Source: JANNBN01 sp031430595
GTDB taxonomy: Bacteria > Actinomycetota > Acidimicrobiia > Acidimicrobiales > JANYDT01
Direction of reading: 5' to 3'
Length of the DNA stretch: 64,000 bases
Assembly (NCBI GenBank): GCA_031430595.1
Contig: JANPBU010000010.1
Span: forward strand, 310,001-374,000
Shown here: positions 44,271 to 53,279 of the stretch, in pieces
Layout: every line of letters begins with the position of its first letter
How positions within the stretch are numbered: position 1 is the first letter of the stretch
The notes under the pieces: model-generated
Told to the model about the DNA's origin: nothing
What the model saw: only the letters and a program-made list of their open reading frames with translations
Databases searched by the model: none
Translations under genes and position numbers: made by a program

Positions 44271-45116
44271 GTGTTTGACGGTTACCTCAGAAACATCACA
44301 GACAAAGGCGTCGAACCAGTCGGTCGCGGGTTAGCCCGATTAGGTATCACCCCCGATCACCTGACGGTACTTGGCCTGGTCATGGGGGTTGCTACCGGTA
44401 TTTCAATCGGTGCAGGCCACCCGCTACTCGGGTTCTTTTTGCTGGTGACATCCGCATTGCCCGACCTGTTCGACGGTGCCGTCGCCCGTGCCACCGGAAC
44501 ATCGTCGATGCGTGGGGCCTTCTTTGACTCAACCGTTGACCGTGTCACTGACGCACTACTTCTTGGTGGCATTGGTTGGTACCTTGGCGAAACTCGCGGG
44601 TTCCGTAGTGCGATGCTCGCATTCGCGGTCCTTGGTGTCTCGACGCTCATTTCCTACATGCGAGCCAAGGCCGAGATCTACAAGCTCGATGCCAAAGGTG
44701 GCCTAATGGAGCGTGCCGAACGCATCATTGTCATCTGCGTTGGTTTGGTGTTTTCGTCGCTCATGGTTCCGGTCCTTTGGCTGATGTTGACGTTGACCTC
44801 AATTACTGCGATTCAGCGGTTCGTGAAAATCTGGAAGCAAGCCGATCGGCCGATGCCAGCCCAGCGCCCCATGTCGGCTCGACGCAGCCCTGCCGGACAA
44901 CGTGTTGCTGCAGCCGACCGTCGTCGCCCAGTCGCAGGCGCACAGGCAAAACTTACCCCCGGGGTTCAAGCCGCAGCATGGCTTGAACGACTTCGAACAG
45001 AACGATCAGAGTCAGCAACGGCGCGAGCGCAACGGGTTGCTCAACGCCAAACGCAACGCCAGGGCAACCGAAGCGAACGCCGAGCCTCGGCCACCAAAAG
45101 TAAAGACACGTACTAG
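44271..45116 (+). CDS. pgsA: CDP-alcohol phosphatidyltransferase (phosphatidylinositol phosphate synthase type)
   Basis: 281 residues from GTG 44271, chosen because AGGAG lies 5 nt upstream. The CDP-alcohol motif D-x2-D-G-x2-A-R-x8-G-x3-D-x3-D is complete: DLFDGAVARATGTSSMRGAFFDSTVD. Several membrane helices follow (MLAFAVLGVSTLISYM, RIIVICVGLVFSSLMVPVLWLMLTL). By sequence and by the patA gene next to it, this is the actinobacterial PgsA1, joining CDP-diacylglycerol and inositol phosphate. The C-terminal 80 residues are a basic, low-complexity extension (Arg, Gln, Ala-rich) not needed for the fold. Confidence 0.9.
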   Translation: MFDGYLRNITDKGVEPVGRGLARLGITPDHLTVLGLVMGVATGISIGAGHPLLGFFLLVTSALPDLFDGAVARATGTSSMRGAFFDSTVDRVTDALLLGGIGWYLGETRGFRSAMLAFAVLGVSTLISYMRAKAEIYKLDAKGGLMERAERIIVICVGLVFSSLMVPVLWLMLTLTSITAIQRFVKIWKQADRPMPAQRPMSARRSPAGQRVAAADRRRPVAGAQAKLTPGVQAAAWLERLRTERSESATARAQRVAQRQTQRQGNRSERRASATKSKDTY

Positions 45117-45129
45117 TCGGCACTCGGTA

Positions 45130-46062
45130 GTGACCGAGAGCAGCCCGGCAAAGGCTCAGGGAAAACTGGCCCAGACCGCAACGGTGAGTGCATACAAGTT
45201 CGCGGCACGGCTTGTTCCACTGGTGCCTCGGCGGGTTGCCACGCTCGGCGGAAATGTGCTGGCGAGGGCATTGCAACGGGCGATGCGAGCCAGGGTCGAT
45301 GTGGTTCGTCAGCATCAACAACGTATCGGGTCCATCCAACTCGATAGGCCCCTTACCTCCACAGAACTCGACACACGGGTCGACATAGCCTTTGCCTCGT
45401 ATGCACGTTATTGGGTTGACTCGTTTCGCCTGGCTGGCCTGAAACCCGAGGGTTTTAGCGACGAGATTGAGATTCAGGGTCTCGAATATGTTGACGCTGC
45501 TTACGTTGCCGGGAAAGGGGTTGTGGCAGTAATGCCCCATATCGGCGCGTGGGATTTGGGTGGTGCATGGCTGGCAAGCAACTACCCGCTCACCGTTGTG
45601 GCCGAACGGCTTGAACCACCAGCCCTGTTTGATTGGTTTGTTGAGATGCGCCGAGAAAATGGGATGGAAGTCGTTGCCCTCGGCGACCCGTCTGCTGCCG
45701 TTGCTCTATCAGCACGCTTACAAAGTGGTGGCATCGTTGGCTTGGTATGTGATCGTGACATTCTTCGTGATGGCATCGACGTCGAGTTCTTCGGCGAACG
45801 CACCACCATGGCTGCCGGCCCGGCAATGCTTTCGTTACGAACGGGGGCACCGATACTTCCAACCGCCGTGTATCAGCGAGGCACCGACCGCTGCCTCGGG
45901 GTGATTCGCCCGCCGATTGTGTTCGAACGAAATGGTCGGCTACGAGACGACGTGGCTCGCCTCACGCAACTTATCGCCCATGAACTCGAAGCACTCATAC
46001 TTGAGGCACCCGAGCAATGGCATGTGTTTCAGCCGCTCTGGCCAAGCGATACACATCGTTAA
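45130..46062 (+). CDS. Phosphatidylinositol mannoside acyltransferase-type protein
   Basis: 310 residues, LpxL/HtrB-like lysophospholipid acyltransferase fold. HIGAWDLGG supplies the H-x4-D catalytic pair; later VCDRDILRDGIDVEFFGERTTMAAGPAMLSLRTGAPILPT is the acceptor-binding region. It follows the pgsA gene by 13 bases, as Rv2611c (PatA) follows pgsA1 in M. tuberculosis, and PatA acylates the mannose of PIM. I use GTG 45130; the frame is open further up but only by overlapping pgsA. It is convergent with the PrsW gene across an inverted repeat. Confidence 0.88.
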   Translation: MTESSPAKAQGKLAQTATVSAYKFAARLVPLVPRRVATLGGNVLARALQRAMRARVDVVRQHQQRIGSIQLDRPLTSTELDTRVDIAFASYARYWVDSFRLAGLKPEGFSDEIEIQGLEYVDAAYVAGKGVVAVMPHIGAWDLGGAWLASNYPLTVVAERLEPPALFDWFVEMRRENGMEVVALGDPSAAVALSARLQSGGIVGLVCDRDILRDGIDVEFFGERTTMAAGPAMLSLRTGAPILPTAVYQRGTDRCLGVIRPPIVFERNGRLRDDVARLTQLIAHELEALILEAPEQWHVFQPLWPSDTHR

Positions 46063-46065
46063 ATA

Positions 46066-46153
46066 CCGCGCCCACCTCAGACCCAATCCGCGCCCACCTC
46101 GGCCAAAACTCAGCGATTTTCGACTGTTTCACCGTGAGGTGGGCGCGGATTGG
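46066..46153. repeat. 18-bp perfect inverted repeat plus direct repeat between convergent genes
   Basis: CCAATCCGCGCCCACCTC (46083-46100) and its exact complement (46136-46153) enclose 35 nt. CCGCGCCCACCTC also occurs at 46066-46078, 23 bases ahead of the copy in the left arm. The right arm encodes the last residues of the PrsW protein (LNQSAPTSR). It could end transcription from both sides, but there is no T-run. Confidence 0.9.
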
Positions 46154-47355
46154 TTTAATCGAGCCCTGGCCGCTTGCAAATTCTGGATATGGCGGCCTTC
46201 CTCTGATTGGTCAGCCACCAATGAAGTAGCGACAGACCGGTGTTGTAGCGACGTGAGCCGGGCCAGGCTGGCGTGCACCGCGTCAAACGACCGGCGTTTG
46301 GCCCGAGGGAGTGCTTTGCGGGTCGCCCGAATTCCCTTCCACGTAGAAAAGACTGCGATTTCGGGTGCGAACATTCCGAGCTTTGCAGCCAATGCCGGGG
46401 CTGCCGTCACAAACCGTTGCCGCTCCTTGTTTCGTACAATCACACACATAGCGATTGCGGAAAAGAACAGACCGATAAAAGCCGGGATCGACACCAGCAA
46501 GATTTTGCCGTCACCTGACTTCTGCGACCACGTCAACGAGCCGTTCCAGGCTGCGTGAGTCAACATTGCGAGGGCCAACCCCCACGGTGCTGCCACTTTC
46601 GGTGATCGACCCCGAGATACCGCCCGGCCAACGGCAAGACCCGTCCACGCGGTAAACAACGGATGCGCGAACGGGGTGAGAAGGGCTCGCACCACGAACA
46701 CCGAAACTATGCCGCTACCTGCTTGGGCGAGGTACAGGAAGTCTTCGGAAACAGCGAAACCGAGAGCCACCCAGCCAGCGAACACCACCCCGTCGATCGT
46801 GTCGTTTATTTCGAAGCGTTTCACAGCCCAGAGTATTCCGAGGCCTTTCATACTTTCTTCAAAAATCGGGGCCGAGACAACTGCTGCAATGCTTTCGTTC
46901 GTCACCGCACCCACAATCGTGTTGACGATTCCTGCCACCAACGGGGCAACCGTTGCACCCCACAACAGCGCATGAATTTTGGCCGAGCGTGGCTCTGGCT
47001 CAACCCGGTCAAGCCAAGCCAGCGCAGGAAGCACGATCAACAACGGGACGAGCCCAAGCAAGACCGCAAATGGGGTAGCGAACGTCAAGTAGCAAACAAT
47101 TGGCACGACGATAAGCGCAGCAATCACCACCGGAACCGACAACCACGAGGGGAGCCGGGGCTTGATTGGCCCGTTCACACTCGGGTGGCTACCAATCGCG
47201 GTGCCTGGTGACACGTATCCGGTCCACTGGGTGCCATCAAACCAGCGGAAGGCAGACACCTTCCAAGGGTCCGCATGCCATCCGGGTGTCACCGTCCAGA
47301 CTGCCGGTCGGGCAATGGAACTGCGTTCAGTTTCTTGGTCAACTGGCAAAGTCAC
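46129..47355 (-). CDS. PrsW-family intramembrane metalloprotease with DUF2510-like N-terminus
   Basis: 408 residues from GTG 47355. The N-terminus PGWHADPWKVSAFRWFDGTQWTGYV is a DUF2510-type segment (W-x-D-P...RWWDG..W) common in Actinobacteria. About eight membrane segments follow. PrsW motifs are visible: FEESMKGLG (EExxxK), TPFAHPLFTAWTG and MLTHAAWNG, whose His residues bind the metal. PrsW proteases cut anti-sigma factors or other membrane proteins; the target here is unknown. The tail after residue 320 is basic and helical. A TACGTT box lies 6 nt upstream of the start. Confidence 0.88.
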   Translation of the reverse strand: MTLPVDQETERSSIARPAVWTVTPGWHADPWKVSAFRWFDGTQWTGYVSPGTAIGSHPSVNGPIKPRLPSWLSVPVVIAALIVVPIVCYLTFATPFAVLLGLVPLLIVLPALAWLDRVEPEPRSAKIHALLWGATVAPLVAGIVNTIVGAVTNESIAAVVSAPIFEESMKGLGILWAVKRFEINDTIDGVVFAGWVALGFAVSEDFLYLAQAGSGIVSVFVVRALLTPFAHPLFTAWTGLAVGRAVSRGRSPKVAAPWGLALAMLTHAAWNGSLTWSQKSGDGKILLVSIPAFIGLFFSAIAMCVIVRNKERQRFVTAAPALAAKLGMFAPEIAVFSTWKGIRATRKALPRAKRRSFDAVHASLARLTSLQHRSVATSLVADQSEEGRHIQNLQAARARLNQSAPTSR

Positions 47356-47361
47356 CCTCGG

Positions 47362-47367
47362 AACGTA
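47362..47367 (-). promoter_or_regulatory. -10 box (TACGTT) of the PrsW gene
   Basis: TACGTT on the minus strand, 6 nt before GTG 47355, in the 31-base gap to the divergent molybdopterin oxidoreductase gene. Confidence 0.45.
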
Positions 47368-47386
47368 GTTCGACTAAACATCACTC

Positions 47387-49702
47387 ATGAGCATCGACGA
47401 TGACATCTTGCTTGACGATCCAATTGACCCCGCTTCAGATCCTGGCCCGGATCCTGCCCCGGCGGGGGACGTGCACTTCCGAACGTGTCCGCTGTGTGAA
47501 GCGGGTTGCGGTTTACAGGTCGAGGTACTCGATGGTGAAGTGACCCGTATTCGCGGAGACCGCCAAGATGTGTTCTCGCACGGTTACATCTGTCCGAAGG
47601 GCTCGACGCTTAAACAACTACACGAAGACCCTGATCGTCTTCGCAAGCCGCTGATCAAACGCGACGGGCGCCACGTTGAAGTGAGTTGGGCCGAAGCGTT
47701 CGCAGAGGTTGACCGTTTGTTGACCGATGTCATCAGCACCCATGGCCGTGCGGCGATTGGTTTTTATGCTGGCAACCCAACCGCCCACAATCTGTCTGCT
47801 TCGATGTACATACGTACACTTATAAATTCGATTGGTACCAAACACCGGTTCAGCGCGTCGACCGTTGACCAAATGCCAAAACACGTATCAAGCGGCTACC
47901 TCTTTGGCACCCCGGTTACGGTTCCGGTGCCCGACCTTGACCGAACCGACTATCTATTGATGCTGGGTGCCGACCCCTACGAGTCGAACGGAAGCCTGTG
48001 TACCGCCCCTGACTTTCCTGGCCGCCTTGAAGCTATTCGCGAGCGAGGCGGACGGGTAGTGGTCGTTGACCCTCGCCGCTCAAAAACTGCTCAGCATGCA
48101 GATGAATGGATCGGGATACTTCCTGGCACCGACGCAATGTTTCTGCTTGCCGTCGTACACACGCTCTTCGCCGAACAATTGACCTCGCCCGGAACACTGG
48201 CCGCGTTCACTCACGGCATCGACGAAATGGAAACCCTTTCGAAAGAATTCAGCCCGGAAGCCGTAGCGACGCACGTAGGCGTACCCGCTGAAACCATTGC
48301 GAGAATTGCCCGAGAACTTGCTGGTGCCCCGACGGCCGCCGTCTACGGTCGGGTTGGTGCGTCGATGCAACGGTTTGGCACACTTTCAAATTGGCTCGTC
48401 GATGTGGTGAATATTCTCACCGGAAACCTCGATCGGCCCGGCGGTGCAATGTTCACCAAACCTGCCGTCGGAAACGCAACCACGCATGGTTCGCCACGAA
48501 CCGGGTCGGGTTTCAAGATTGGTCGAGGCCATACCCGGGTTCGGGGGTTGCCTGAGGTGCTTGGCGAATACCCTGTTGCTGCGATGGCAGAAGAAATTGA
48601 TACGCCAGGTGAAGGGCAACTCAAAGCAATGGTGATGGTTGCCGGTAACCCTGTGCTGTCGACACCCGACGGGGCTCGCCTTGCCAAGGCATTCGACACC
48701 CTTGAGGCGATGATATGTGTAGATATCTATTTGAACGAAACTACGCGCCACGCCAACGTCATTCTTCCCGCACCATCCCCATTGCAGAAAAGCCACTACG
48801 ACGTACTGCTTTCGCAGTTCAACGTACGTAACGTCGCCAATTATTCACCGCCTGTTCTTAACCTCGACGATGACCAGCCCGATGAGTGGGAGGTTCTCGC
48901 AACCCTTTCGTCGATTGCGCAAGGAAACGGAGCGAACCAAGACCCCCATGTCGTCAACGAGGTCAGTGTTACTGCGATGTTGCAAACCGCTGTTCGTTCA
49001 GAATCCGGAAACGTGTTCGGCCGCGACATTGAAGAGTTACGGGACCAGATTGGTGATTTACGAGGGGTCGAGCGCCAACTCGATGTGATGCTTCGTACCG
49101 GCCCCTACGGTGATGCCTTTGGTACAAAGCCCGACGGTTTGAGAATGAGCATCTTGCAGGCCAACCCTCATGGCGTTGACCTTGGCCCACTACAACCCCG
49201 CATGCCAGACATTCTCAGAACCCCCAGCGGTATGATTGAGTTAGCGCCGAAGCCGTTGTTAGAAGATGTAGATCGTCTGCGCGCTGCGCTTCTTGAGCCG
49301 GTCGATGTAACCAGTATGCAACTTATTGGTCGTCGGCAACTTCGCTCAAACAACTCGTGGATGCACAACATCAACGTGCTGATGAAGGGCAAACCGCGGT
49401 GCACCCTTGTGGTGAATACCGACGATGCCCTGCGTATCGGTCTTACCCATGGCGGTAACGCAACCATCACGTCGGCAACCAGCCATGTGGTGGCAGTGGT
49501 CGAAGTGTCGGCCGATATTCGTCAAGGGGTCGTCAGCCTTCCGCACGGGTGGGGCCACGACCTTGACGGAACCACCATGGCGGTTGCATCATCGAAGGCC
49601 GGGGTGAACTCGAATCTTTTGGCCGGAACCACCAATGACGATCTTGATATTCCATCAGGAACATCGGTGCTGAACGGCATTCGGGTCACGGTTACAGCAT
49701 GA
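47387..49702 (+). CDS. Molybdopterin-dependent oxidoreductase (FdhF/NasA-like)
   Basis: 771 residues. The N-terminal [4Fe-4S] motif is CPLCEAGCGLQ with a fourth Cys in GYICPKG. Molybdopterin-binding features: GRAAIGFYAGNPTAHN, LLMLGADPYESNGS, VVVVDPRRSKTAQHADEW, ILPGTDAMFLLA, VMVAGNPVLSTPDG and a C-terminal dinucleotide-binding domain (RSNNSWMHNINVLMKGKPRCTLVVNTDDA). The substrate is not evident; the sequence is closer to general YjgC/FdhF-like proteins than to a defined formate dehydrogenase. The first 25 residues are acidic. Two small genes follow with ATGA overlaps. Confidence 0.9.
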   Translation: MSIDDDILLDDPIDPASDPGPDPAPAGDVHFRTCPLCEAGCGLQVEVLDGEVTRIRGDRQDVFSHGYICPKGSTLKQLHEDPDRLRKPLIKRDGRHVEVSWAEAFAEVDRLLTDVISTHGRAAIGFYAGNPTAHNLSASMYIRTLINSIGTKHRFSASTVDQMPKHVSSGYLFGTPVTVPVPDLDRTDYLLMLGADPYESNGSLCTAPDFPGRLEAIRERGGRVVVVDPRRSKTAQHADEWIGILPGTDAMFLLAVVHTLFAEQLTSPGTLAAFTHGIDEMETLSKEFSPEAVATHVGVPAETIARIARELAGAPTAAVYGRVGASMQRFGTLSNWLVDVVNILTGNLDRPGGAMFTKPAVGNATTHGSPRTGSGFKIGRGHTRVRGLPEVLGEYPVAAMAEEIDTPGEGQLKAMVMVAGNPVLSTPDGARLAKAFDTLEAMICVDIYLNETTRHANVILPAPSPLQKSHYDVLLSQFNVRNVANYSPPVLNLDDDQPDEWEVLATLSSIAQGNGANQDPHVVNEVSVTAMLQTAVRSESGNVFGRDIEELRDQIGDLRGVERQLDVMLRTGPYGDAFGTKPDGLRMSILQANPHGVDLGPLQPRMPDILRTPSGMIELAPKPLLEDVDRLRAALLEPVDVTSMQLIGRRQLRSNNSWMHNINVLMKGKPRCTLVVNTDDALRIGLTHGGNATITSATSHVVAVVEVSADIRQGVVSLPHGWGHDLDGTTMAVASSKAGVNSNLLAGTTNDDLDIPSGTSVLNGIRVTVTA

Positions 49703-50127
49703 GCAATTCAACCGATATTCCGAAGCGTGAATTGCCACAGCTAGAACGGGCACAAAAGCCCTCGCGTAAAACGCAGTGGCTGAACCTCGCTGCTCTTGCC
49801 GTCTTGGTTTTCGTAACGATTGGGCGTGATACCCACGACGGAGGTATCGATGCTGCCGCAATCATCGAAACCGCTGCCCCGTTCATGATTGCGTTGGTCG
49901 CGGGCTGGGTGGCGAGCAAAGCGTGGAATACCCCGACCGACATCAAAACTGGCCTCACCGTTTGGCCGGTCACGGTGATTCTCGGGATGGTATTGCGTCG
50001 TCTCTTCTTCGACCGGGGAACAGCCGCGGCCTTCATCATTGTCGCCACCACTTTCCTTGGTGTCGCCCTGGTTGGTTGGCGTGCAGTTCACCATCTCGTT
50101 GCAAAGAAACCGAAGCCTGTCGCATGA
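49699..50127 (+). CDS. DUF3054 membrane protein
   Basis: 142 residues, four hydrophobic segments (LNLAALAVLVFVTIGRDTHD, FMIALVAGWVAS, WPVTVILGMVLRRLFF, AAFIIVATTFLGVALVGW). VFVTIGRDTHDGG and WPVTVILGMVLRR are typical of DUF3054. Function unknown. It overlaps the oxidoreductase stop by ATGA and the next gene by ATGA, so the three are translationally coupled. Confidence 0.85.
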   Translation: MSNSTDIPKRELPQLERAQKPSRKTQWLNLAALAVLVFVTIGRDTHDGGIDAAAIIETAAPFMIALVAGWVASKAWNTPTDIKTGLTVWPVTVILGMVLRRLFFDRGTAAAFIIVATTFLGVALVGWRAVHHLVAKKPKPVA

Positions 50128-50561
50128 ACATGCGAACGATAATCCTTGTAACAATAATAGTAAGCGCAGCTACCTTTGGTGGTGGGGCTGCTTCGGGCCA
50201 AGAGGGTAGCCAGGCCTTCTTTACCAAATCAAAAAACATCGAATGCATCTACTATCCAACCTACGTTGATGGGCCCTTTCTCGAATGTTTGGTACTGAAT
50301 TACACCGGTAAAATTCCGAAGCAACCGGCTGACTGCGATTTGGATTGGTCGCCGCAGGCTTCGCTCGAAACGAAGGGTCGGCCCCAGATCTTCAGCTGTC
50401 GGGGTGACACGCCCTACCAACCGTATGCCCCCGTCGTCGCCTACGGTTCGACATGGAAGCGTGGTCCGTTCACGTGTTCTGTGGCAACAATCGGGGTGAC
50501 CTGCCGAAACGCTTCGAAGCGAGGTTTTTTTGTGAGCCGAACCTCGATTCGGGCCCTCTGA
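50124..50561 (+). CDS. Secreted Cys-containing protein, DUF6636-like
   Basis: 145 residues with a signal peptide (MRTIILVTIIVSAATFGGGAASG). The mature part has six Cys (IECIYYP, LECLVL, DCDLDW, FSCRGD, FTCSVA, VTCRNA) and closes on GFFVSRTS, the pattern of DUF6636 proteins (FxSPSxNIxC ... GxTCxNxxGHGFxxSR). These are exported and disulfide-bonded; their role is unknown. It overlaps the DUF3054 gene by ATGA. Its presence in a molybdoenzyme operon is unexplained. Confidence 0.75.
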   Translation: MNMRTIILVTIIVSAATFGGGAASGQEGSQAFFTKSKNIECIYYPTYVDGPFLECLVLNYTGKIPKQPADCDLDWSPQASLETKGRPQIFSCRGDTPYQPYAPVVAYGSTWKRGPFTCSVATIGVTCRNASKRGFFVSRTSIRAL

Positions 50562-50576
50562 AGACCGCTACTGAAC

Positions 50577-50582
50577 TATCGT
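50577..50582 (+). promoter_or_regulatory. -10 box (TATCGT) of pimA
   Basis: TATCGT is 6 nt before GTG 50589, so pimA can be transcribed without a leader and apart from the operon ending 27 bases upstream. Confidence 0.45.
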
Positions 50583-50588
50583 CACGGG

Positions 50589-51689
50589 GTGCGCATCGGG
50601 ATCTTCTCGCCGTACTCCCTGACGTTGCCGGGAGGGGTTCAAGGCCAAGTTCTTGGCCTGGCTCGGGCGCTGCGAAAACGCCATCACGCGGTGCGGGTGC
50701 TTGGGCCGTGTGACGGACCGCCTCCAGATGCTGGCGTCACTCCGCTCGGCAACTCGATTCCTACGTCGGCCAACGGTTCAGTGGCGCCGATTGCCCCCGA
50801 CCCTGCCGCTGCACTTCGAACCATTCGTGCGCTGCAAGATGAAGACTTCGACATCATCCACTTACACGAGCCGTTCGTTCCCGGCCCTAATGCCACTGCC
50901 CTGTTGGTCGCAACGTGTCCCATCCTTGCTACCTTTCATGCAGCCGGAAGGTCGAGTAGTTACAGATATTTGCGACGCCCAATCCAGCGCGCTGGTCGTC
51001 GAATTTCGATGTGTACCGCCGTGTCTGACGATGCCGAAGCGCTCGCCCGCCTGGTAGTCAATGCCCCGTTCGAATTGCTGTTCAACGGTGTTGAAGTCGA
51101 ACGGTTTGCTGATGCGCCTGTATGGAAAGACCCGAACGGTCGAGGCCAGCAAACCATTCTGTTTGTTGGCCGTCATGAACCTCGAAAGGGCCTTGAAGTT
51201 CTGCTCGAAGCCCATAGCCTGCTTGAATCGAAGCATCACCTAAGCGATGTGCGCTTATGGATTGTTGGGGCTGGTCCACAGACTGCTGAATTGAAAGACC
51301 GCCACCGGAATGCGAATATCCAATGGCTTGGACGCGTTTCCGACGGCGAAATAGCAAGTCGCTGGAAAGCCGCCAGTGTCTACTGTGCACCCTCACTTGG
51401 CGGCGAGTCGTTCGGGGTGGTGCTGCTCGAATCGATGGCTGCCGGAACGCCGGTAGTGGCTAGCGATATTCCCGGTTACCGAAACGTGATCACCCCTGAG
51501 CTAGACGGCGTAATCGTTGAACCCGAAAACCCGGCCGAACTTGCGAGCGCCCTGAAACGGGTGCTGAGCGACCAGGCGCTAAGAGATCACCTGATCGCTA
51601 ACGGCGAAATTCGTGCTGCGGCGTATTCAATGGACAATCTTGCGGCTCGATACGAAATACTCTACGAACGCTTGGTGCGCCACCGGTAA
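50589..51689 (+). CDS. pimA: Phosphatidylinositol mannosyltransferase PimA
   Basis: 366-residue GT4 glycosyltransferase. The N-terminus RIGIFSPYSLTLPGGVQGQVLGLARAL is the PimA signature, holding the glycine loop that contacts the acceptor phosphoinositol. The second Rossmann domain has FVGRHEPRKGLEVLLEAH, and the GDP-mannose site has SLGGESFGVVLLESMAAGTPVVASDIPGYRNV (E-x7-E). PimA adds the first mannose to phosphatidylinositol at the inner leaflet. In mycobacteria it directly follows pgsA1-patA; here four genes (PrsW and the molybdoenzyme operon) come between. GTG start supported by TATCGT. Confidence 0.92.
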   Translation: MRIGIFSPYSLTLPGGVQGQVLGLARALRKRHHAVRVLGPCDGPPPDAGVTPLGNSIPTSANGSVAPIAPDPAAALRTIRALQDEDFDIIHLHEPFVPGPNATALLVATCPILATFHAAGRSSSYRYLRRPIQRAGRRISMCTAVSDDAEALARLVVNAPFELLFNGVEVERFADAPVWKDPNGRGQQTILFVGRHEPRKGLEVLLEAHSLLESKHHLSDVRLWIVGAGPQTAELKDRHRNANIQWLGRVSDGEIASRWKAASVYCAPSLGGESFGVVLLESMAAGTPVVASDIPGYRNVITPELDGVIVEPENPAELASALKRVLSDQALRDHLIANGEIRAAAYSMDNLAARYEILYERLVRHR

Positions 51690-51742
51690 CGATTGAAAGT
51701 GTCACACTAGGGGCCTGTCTTTTCCGTGAAAGGAAACTCGTC

Positions 51743-52294
51743 GTGCCCTTCCTTGTTATTTTGCTGATCGTTATTACCCTGATCGCTTTGTTTCTCGTTG
51801 GCCAGTACAACTCACTCGTCAAGGTACGCAACAGAATCGAGAGTGGCTGGGCCCAAATTGAGGTACAACTCAAGCGTCGCCACGACCTCATCCCCAACCT
51901 GGTCGAGACCGTCAAGGGGTACGCCGCCCACGAGCAATCAACGCTCGAAAACGTTATCAATGCCCGTAACGCGGCGGTAAGCGCCAAAGGTGCCCAAAAT
52001 GCTGCAACTGCCGAAAGTGGCCTTACCCGCCAACTTGGTGGGCTGTTTGCGCTTGGCGAGTCGTACCCTGATCTCAAAGCAAATACGAACTTTTTGAACC
52101 TGCAAGAAGAGCTTTCTGGCACCGAGGGCAAGATTGCTTACGCCCGCCAGTATTACAACGACGAGGTACGGGCATATAACACCAAGGTACAAAGCTTCCC
52201 TACGAATCTAATTGCCAATCGTTTCAAGTTCATGCAGCGCGAATACTTTGAAACTGCCGAAGAAGAGCGCGGCAACGTTTCCGTCAAGTTTTAA
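51743..52294 (+). CDS. lemA: LemA-family protein
   Basis: 183 residues. An N-terminal membrane helix (LVILLIVITLIALFLVGQY) is followed by the LemA core: NSLVKVRNRIESGWAQIEVQLKRRHDLIPNLVETVKGYAAHEQSTLENVINARNA, then GGLFALGESYPDLKANTNFLNLQEELSGTEGKIAYARQYYND and FKFMQREYFE. LemA proteins often pair with an HtpX-type protease, as here (4 bases ahead). The start is GTG 51743 with AGGAAA 6 nt before it. Confidence 0.95.
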   Translation: MPFLVILLIVITLIALFLVGQYNSLVKVRNRIESGWAQIEVQLKRRHDLIPNLVETVKGYAAHEQSTLENVINARNAAVSAKGAQNAATAESGLTRQLGGLFALGESYPDLKANTNFLNLQEELSGTEGKIAYARQYYNDEVRAYNTKVQSFPTNLIANRFKFMQREYFETAEEERGNVSVKF

Positions 52295-52297
52295 GTC

Positions 52298-53230
52298 GTG
52301 TTCGATGAAATTGCGGCGAATCGCCGTCGTAGTGTTGCACTCATCGGATCTTTTGCGGTTCTGACTTTTGTCGTTGCATGGGCTTTCAGCCAGGTCATTG
52401 GGGGCGGTGCACTAGGCCTGCTGGTTGCGGTTGTCTTTGCTGTTGGCTCTACGTCGGCTGCCTATTGGAAAAGCGATTCAATAGCTCTGAAAATGAGTCA
52501 TGCCCAACCAGCCGATGCAACACAGTATGCGCGCCTACATAATCTTGTTGAAGGTCTGTGCGTCGCTGGCGGCCTACCCAAACCTAGGCTGTACGTTGTT
52601 GACGACATCGCACCGAATGCGTTTGCTACCGGGCGAAACCCTCAGCATGCTGCGATTGCCGTGACGACGGGTTTACTCGACAAAATGAATCGGATGGAGC
52701 TTGAGGGTGTGCTCGCCCACGAGCTTGGCCATATCAAGAATCACGATATTCTGGTGGCCACCATTGCAGTGACCATGGTTGGCATCATTGCCCTCATGTC
52801 AGATTGGGCGATGAGGTTTCTGTGGTGGGGTGGCCCCCGCCATCGAAACGATCAAAACTCGAACGACAATAACCCGCTTGCCCCGCTGTTCGTGGTGCTC
52901 GGTCTGGTGCTGCTCGTTGTCACACCCCTCATTGGCCGCCTGATGCAACTCGCGATTTCGAGGCGACGCGAGACCCTCGCTGATTTGACGGCGGTCAGCC
53001 TGACTCGTTATCCGCCCGGTTTGATCAGTGCGTTGGAAAAACTCAAACACGATAAAACAATCGTCCATTCTGCGTCGAAGGCCACTGCGCATCTGTGGAT
53101 CGAGTCACCCATTTCTGACGACCCCGATTTGGTGGTGAATCCAAAAGAGGGTCGTACGTCTAAATACAATCGGCTCTTCATGACGCATCCGCCAATCGAC
53201 GAGCGCATTGCGGCGCTTCAAGAGCTGTAG
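52298..53230 (+). CDS. htpX: HtpX-type M48 membrane zinc protease
   Basis: 310 residues. Two N-terminal membrane helices, then the M48 domain: PKPRLYVVDDIAPNAFATGRNPQHAAIAVTTGLL, the zinc site LAHELGHIKNHD (HExxH) and, after two more helices, SRRRETLADLTAVSLTRYP with the third ligand Glu. The end MTHPPIDERIAAL is typical. HtpX degrades misfolded membrane proteins. It is cotranscribed with lemA. GTG start. Confidence 0.94.
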   Translation: MFDEIAANRRRSVALIGSFAVLTFVVAWAFSQVIGGGALGLLVAVVFAVGSTSAAYWKSDSIALKMSHAQPADATQYARLHNLVEGLCVAGGLPKPRLYVVDDIAPNAFATGRNPQHAAIAVTTGLLDKMNRMELEGVLAHELGHIKNHDILVATIAVTMVGIIALMSDWAMRFLWWGGPRHRNDQNSNDNNPLAPLFVVLGLVLLVVTPLIGRLMQLAISRRRETLADLTAVSLTRYPPGLISALEKLKHDKTIVHSASKATAHLWIESPISDDPDLVVNPKEGRTSKYNRLFMTHPPIDERIAALQEL

Positions 53231-53279
53231 ATCCGCTCTATTCGGGTGTGTTCTCGTGCCGCTTGCTGACGAACCTCTA

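Noticed and set aside
44902..45129. Longer N-terminus for the PatA-type gene
   Set aside because: It would overlap the pgsA gene by over 200 bases; GTG 45130, just after the pgsA stop, fits the family start.
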